From JBGSMX01 sp963790405 (lineage in GTDB: Bacteria; Actinomycetota; Coriobacteriia; Anaerosomatales; JAGXFU01): a DNA stretch of 64,000 nucleotides. The stretch lies in NCBI GenBank assembly GCA_963790405.1, contig CAWBOJ010000002.1, positions 124,001 to 188,000 of the forward strand, written 5' to 3'. Each line of letters begins with the position of its first letter. Positions within the stretch are counted from its first letter, which is position 1. The position numbers and the translations under genes were made by a program. Below the pieces are notes generated by a model. It did not search any database. It was not told where the DNA came from and saw only the letters and a list, made by a program, of their open reading frames with translations. Shown piece after piece: positions 60,028 to 64,000 of this stretch.

Positions 60028-60936
60028 ATGCTCGCATCCTTTGTGGCATCAGCCAGCGCCGTAGCCACGGCGGCTGTGGCTGCGACGCCGTCGATCGAAC
60101 CGACGGGGCTAGCGAGCATCATCGAGACCGTCGTCCCGAGCGTGCTCGCAAGCGCTCTGCCGTCCGCCCTCACCACCACCGCCCCGGTCACGTCCACGAT
60201 CGTGCAGGTCCCGGGCCTCTACGAGCTGACCGCTGCATTCGTGGGCGGGCTGTCCGGCGCAGTACATGCCGATGAGCGTCGAATGGACATGACGGGCATT
60301 CTCATCCTCGCGATTGTCAACGCGCTGGGCGGAGGCATGCTGCGCGACATCTTGCTCCAGAACCACGGCATAGCGGCGTTCATGAAGCCGCAGCTTCTCG
60401 GCGTGGCACTTCTCGCAGCAGCGTTTGGCTTCTTCTTCGCATCGGCCTACCGACGGATGCACCGGCCATTCCTCTACCTTGATGCCATATCGCTCGGCTT
60501 GTTCGCCGTCGTGGGTGCAGACAAGGCGCTCGCTGCGCAGCTGAGCGTCATCCCCGCCGTGCTTCTCGGCGTGATCACCAGTGTCGGAGGCGGCATGATC
60601 CGCGACGTGCTGTGCAACGAGACGCCGCAAGTCATGAGGCCGGGCACGCTGTCGGCTACCGCGGCGATCCTCGGCTCATCGCTGTACGTGCTGCTCGTGA
60701 CGTGGCTCAACATCGTCAAGCCGGTGGCCATGATCGTGACGGTGCTCGTGACGCTCACGATCCGCCTGCTCGCCATCAAGCGAGGCTGGCAGGCGCCCAT
60801 GGCGGTGCACCTGGAGCCCGCTTCGGGACGCGGGTGGAAGTTCGCCGCGCACGACCGGCCGAACCCCTGCGACACGTCAGCCGAGAGCGAGATCGACGAG
60901 CCCGACACGACTGACCGCTCGTCGGACCAACGCTAA
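60028..60936 (+). CDS. TRIC/UPF0126-family channel protein
   Basis: 302 residues, several transmembrane helices. The two-fold UPF0126 pattern is present: GLSGAVHADERRMDMTGILILAIVNALGGGMLRDIL and then LDAISLGLFAVVGADKAL, with SVGGGMIRDVLCNETP. These proteins form trimeric cation channels. A signal-like N-terminus (1-60) precedes the core. The ATG at 60028 has GAGGTG about 10 nt upstream. It diverges from the histidine-kinase gene; the 228-bp gap shows no other gene. Confidence 0.85.
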   Translation: MLASFVASASAVATAAVAATPSIEPTGLASIIETVVPSVLASALPSALTTTAPVTSTIVQVPGLYELTAAFVGGLSGAVHADERRMDMTGILILAIVNALGGGMLRDILLQNHGIAAFMKPQLLGVALLAAAFGFFFASAYRRMHRPFLYLDAISLGLFAVVGADKALAAQLSVIPAVLLGVITSVGGGMIRDVLCNETPQVMRPGTLSATAAILGSSLYVLLVTWLNIVKPVAMIVTVLVTLTIRLLAIKRGWQAPMAVHLEPASGRGWKFAAHDRPNPCDTSAESEIDEPDTTDRSSDQR

Positions 60937-61042
60937 GAATCCACTCAGCAACCTCTGTTCGGTACGCACCGTGCTCCTCTCCTGGACTGACCGGTGATAC
61001 GTCGCCCGAGCGTCGTACCAACTCCAGCGGAGGTGCATGTAG

Positions 61043-63987
61043 TTGAAGATCGTCAGAGTGGCACTGTTGACGTTGACCATGGTGCTCGGAGTGGGCGCGC
61101 TGGCTTCCAGCGCATACGCCGTGCCCAGCTACTCGACCACCTGTTCGTCATGTCACAGCGGGCCCGCCCTCGCCGTATCGACCACGCTCGTGGCGAACGT
61201 CGCGGGAAACAGCACGTACTCGTTCACCGCGCCCGGCGCTGATGCAGTGGCCGTGTTCCAGGGGATAACCAAGCGCGCCACCGTGAACGCTTCAACCGGC
61301 CAGTTCACTGTCGCGAACGGCCAGACATACACCGTCTACGCCGTGTCAGGGCCCCGCACGAGCAGTGGTCTGGGCTCTGCGACCCTCAGCCCGACGAATC
61401 CGGCCACCACGCCTCCCAGCAACCCGGGCACTCCCGGCGATCCGCCGCCCACCGCCACCCCGCCGGTCATCAGCGGAACCACCACGATCGCCGGATCCAA
61501 CCGCTATGAGACTGCGGTCCAAGCCTCGAAGCAGGCGTTCCCCACCGGTGCCACCAGCGTGGTCATCGCGACCGGAGCGAACTGGCCTGACGCATTGGGC
61601 GGCGGCGCTTTGGCTGCCGCAACCGACGGCCCCGTGCTGCTGACGAAGCCGACCTCACTCCCCGCCTCGGTAGTCGCAGAGATCAAGCGCCTCGGGGCCA
61701 AGCGCGCCTACATCCTCGGCGGTACCAGCGCGGTAGACGCGAGCGTGGAGCGCACCCTGAGAGACCTCCTCGGCACTTCGAACGTGACGAGAATCGGTGG
61801 TCGCACAAGGTACGAGACTGCCGAGAAGATCGCGCAGGCGGTCGTCGATGAAGTCGAGGACGCTGAATCCTTCGACGGCGGTGCGTTCATCGCGACCGGC
61901 GCCAACTTCCCCGACGCACTCGCTGCAACTCCGCTTTCGGTCGCCACGCGTAAGCCGATCTTCCTCGTCGGCCCGAAGGGTCTGTCGTCGTCGACCAGAA
62001 GCGCGATGCGCGCAGCTGGCGTGAGCGAGGTCGTCGTACTCGGCGGCACCGGTGCCGTTTCCTCTTCGGTCGAAGCGGCCCTTAGAAGCAGTCTCGGTAG
62101 CTCGCACGTCGAGCGGCTGGCGGGCGCGAACCGCTACGCCACCGCGGTCGACGTCGCAACCTACGGCGTTGAGGAACTCGGTCTGTCGTGGGACGGGCTT
62201 GCCATCGCGACCGGCGATCGACTTCCCCGATGCACTCGCCGGCGGTGTCATGCAAGGCATGGCTGGCTCCGTCCTGCTCCTGACGCCGGGCAACACACTT
62301 CACGGCGCGACCAGCGCGTGCATCAGCTCGCACCACTCGGCCATCAAGGGGCTGAAGTTCCTCGGCGGAACCGGAGCACTGAGCATTGCCGTGCGTGGCC
62401 AAGTGGGCGCGCTTCTGAGCGCGAACACCCCCTCGCCGGACAACGGTGATGGTGACGACGATGGCGACGACGAGACCCCCGATCCCGCGCCCGATCCCGA
62501 CCCCGGACCCGACGCCGGACCCGACGCCCGATCCAACCGGCGACACGCACGCCGCTTTGAGCTGGGACGATTACCCGTCCAACTGCCTGAGCTGCCACCC
62601 CGACGAGTTCGATGACGCCTACCAAGGCGTGCACTACCAGTGGCAGGGCGAAGCGCCCGAGAACGTCAACCAGCCCGACGTGCTGCAGGGCAAGCTCACC
62701 AACGCCATCAACAGCTACTGCGTGAGCATCGACGGCAACTGGCAGATCTGCGGCAAGTGCCACGCCGGCCGAGGCGACATGCCCGTGTGGACCGACACAC
62801 CGACCACGCGAGCAACTGCTCAACGTCGACTGCCTCGTGTGTCACAACGCCGACTACGCGGCCGTGCGTACCCGTCTTGCCGACGGATCGCTCGGCCCGA
62901 ACACGACCGATACTGCCACGCTCGACTCGTTCGTCCGCAACATCGCCGAGCCCACGCGGGCCAACTGCCTGACCTGCCACGCGTATGCCGGCGGTGGCGA
63001 CGCCGTGAAGCGCGGCGACCTGTCGTGGGCCACAGCCAACACGACCGACCGCACCTACGACGTCCACATGGCGACCACCGGTGCTGACCTGGTGTGCCAG
63101 GAATGTCACGAATGGTCGCAGCACAAGGTCACCGGCCGAGGATCTGACCTGCGAGTCACCGACAACCCCGGCGAAGTGAAGCTGCTCGACGGTCGCGTGC
63201 CACCCCAACAACAACGTCGCAGAGCACCCCTCGGCAATCCAGAACCATGTCGCCCGGGTCGCATGCCAGACGTGCCATATCCCCGAATACGGCCGCAACG
63301 CCGCTGATACCGCGGCGACCGAAGCGACCGAGATCGACCGGAACTGGCTCGATACGGTTCATGTGGGCGGCGCCAAGCCGTGGCATCCTGGCTCGACGAA
63401 GGCCAACGATGTGACACCTGTATACGAGTGGTGGAACGGCACGAGCGACAACATGCTTCTCGGCGATACCGAACCTGACGCCTGAGGGCGACGGCACGTA
63501 TGCGACGTCCAAGCCCGTCGGCTCGGTCAACGACGCGAACGCCCGGCTCTACCCGTTCAAGTACAAGACCGCCACCCAGCCCATGCGTGTTGCGAACAAG
63601 ATGCTGATCGGCATCGACACACTCGACTACATGACCGGTTCCGGCAACCCCTATACGGCCACGGGACTGGGCCTGGCCAACATGGGATTCGGAGCGACCG
63701 ACGCCGCAACTTGGGTCCAGACGAGCACGTACCAGGCGCTCAACCACTCGGTCGCACCCAGCGAAGAAGCGCTACAGTGCACCGACTGCCACGGCTCGAC
63801 CGCGCGAATCGACCTGAAGGGCGATCTCGGCTACCAGCTCAAGGCTTCCGAGGCCACCGTGTGCAGCCAGTGCCACGAGCGTGAGGACATGATGAGCTTC
63901 ACCTCGATCCACAACGAGCACGATCGCTACGACTGCTCCTGGTGCCACACCTTCACGCGACCTGAACGGGAGTTGCGCACTCCCTAG
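61043..63987 (+). pseudogene. Cell-wall-anchored multiheme cytochrome: CWB2 triplet fused to an octaheme tetrathionate-reductase-like domain, five frameshifts
   Basis: About 980 residues. A signal peptide (1-28) precedes a CSSCH heme site (61142-61156), a Pro-rich linker and three CWB2 units (61480-62440). After an Asp/Pro linker come CLSCH, CGKCH, CLVCH, CLTCH, CQECH, a CX4CH site (63183-63203), CQTCH and CTDCH. These match octaheme tetrathionate reductase (OTR) in order and in flanking text (NVDCLVCH, GGGDAVKRGDL, VACQTCHIP, DVTPVYEWWNG). Two more sites follow, CSQCH and CSWCH. Each break is a +1 shift (near 62215, 62470, 62815, 63190, 63470). Start TTG after GGAGGTG. Likely an extracellular reductase or electron conduit. 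Confidence 0.8.
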
Positions 63988-64000
63988 CCGAGAAGAAGGC

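Overview
The window is high-GC DNA that codes like an Actinomycetota chromosome, probably an anaerobic Coriobacteriia/OPB41-type lineage. This is inference: six secreted proteins carry cell-wall-binding repeat 2 (CWB2) triplets, one of them is also a multiheme cytochrome c, and carB and carbamate kinase lie side by side. No rRNA or tRNA gene was seen, so the taxonomy stays tentative.

Layout. 1-4.7 kb: an SDR oxidoreductase, a secreted FG-GAP/CWB2 protein, a small operon for a triple-helix-turn-helix protein, and an AlkA-type glycosylase. 4.7-19.4 kb: a dense toxin-antitoxin-like island. It holds nucleotidyltransferase/winged-helix, RelE/Phd, VapBC, Fic-type 'mobile mystery' A/B, MNT/HEPN, AbiEi/AbiEii, divergent MazF and ribbon-helix-helix genes, HipBA, and XRE-ImmA with MazF. 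Several modules have clear palindromic operators. 19.4-25.5 kb: an HNH fragment and a restriction-repair cluster (Sau3AI/MutH-like nuclease, Vsr, C5 methyltransferase, DUF2075 helicase, MazG-like protein). Most of this cluster is riddled with single-base indels. 25.5-34.2 kb: an AAA ATPase, a helical-repeat protein, a CWB2 protein, an ORF6N regulator behind a LexA-like box, HigBA, a membrane protein whose 3' end recurs as fragments, and a RelBE pair. 34.3-49.2 kb: an MsrA lipoprotein, a cell-wall protein of about 3,080 residues with 24 repeated beta domains, and two more propeller/CWB2 proteins. 49.2-54 kb: two more toxin-antitoxin pairs, a nitroreductase, and a DUF2779 nuclease gene bracketed by two 230-bp direct repeats. 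Each repeat begins with three abutting DnaA-box-like nonamers. 54-61 kb: carB, arcC coupled to a PAS histidine kinase, and a TRIC/UPF0126 channel. 61-64 kb: an exported CWB2 protein whose C-terminal half is an octaheme tetrathionate-reductase-like cytochrome with two extra hemes.

How it works together. The CWB2 proteins look like a surface set that pairs one anchoring module with different displayed domains. The cytochrome would place redox chemistry at the cell wall. The rest is mostly defence and addiction modules, many probably autoregulated. Reading-frame breaks cluster tightly at about 19.9-25.2, 43.1-44.2 and 62.2-63.5 kb in genes whose domains are otherwise conserved. These look more like sequence or assembly error than decay. 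Coordinates of broken genes span first start to last stop.
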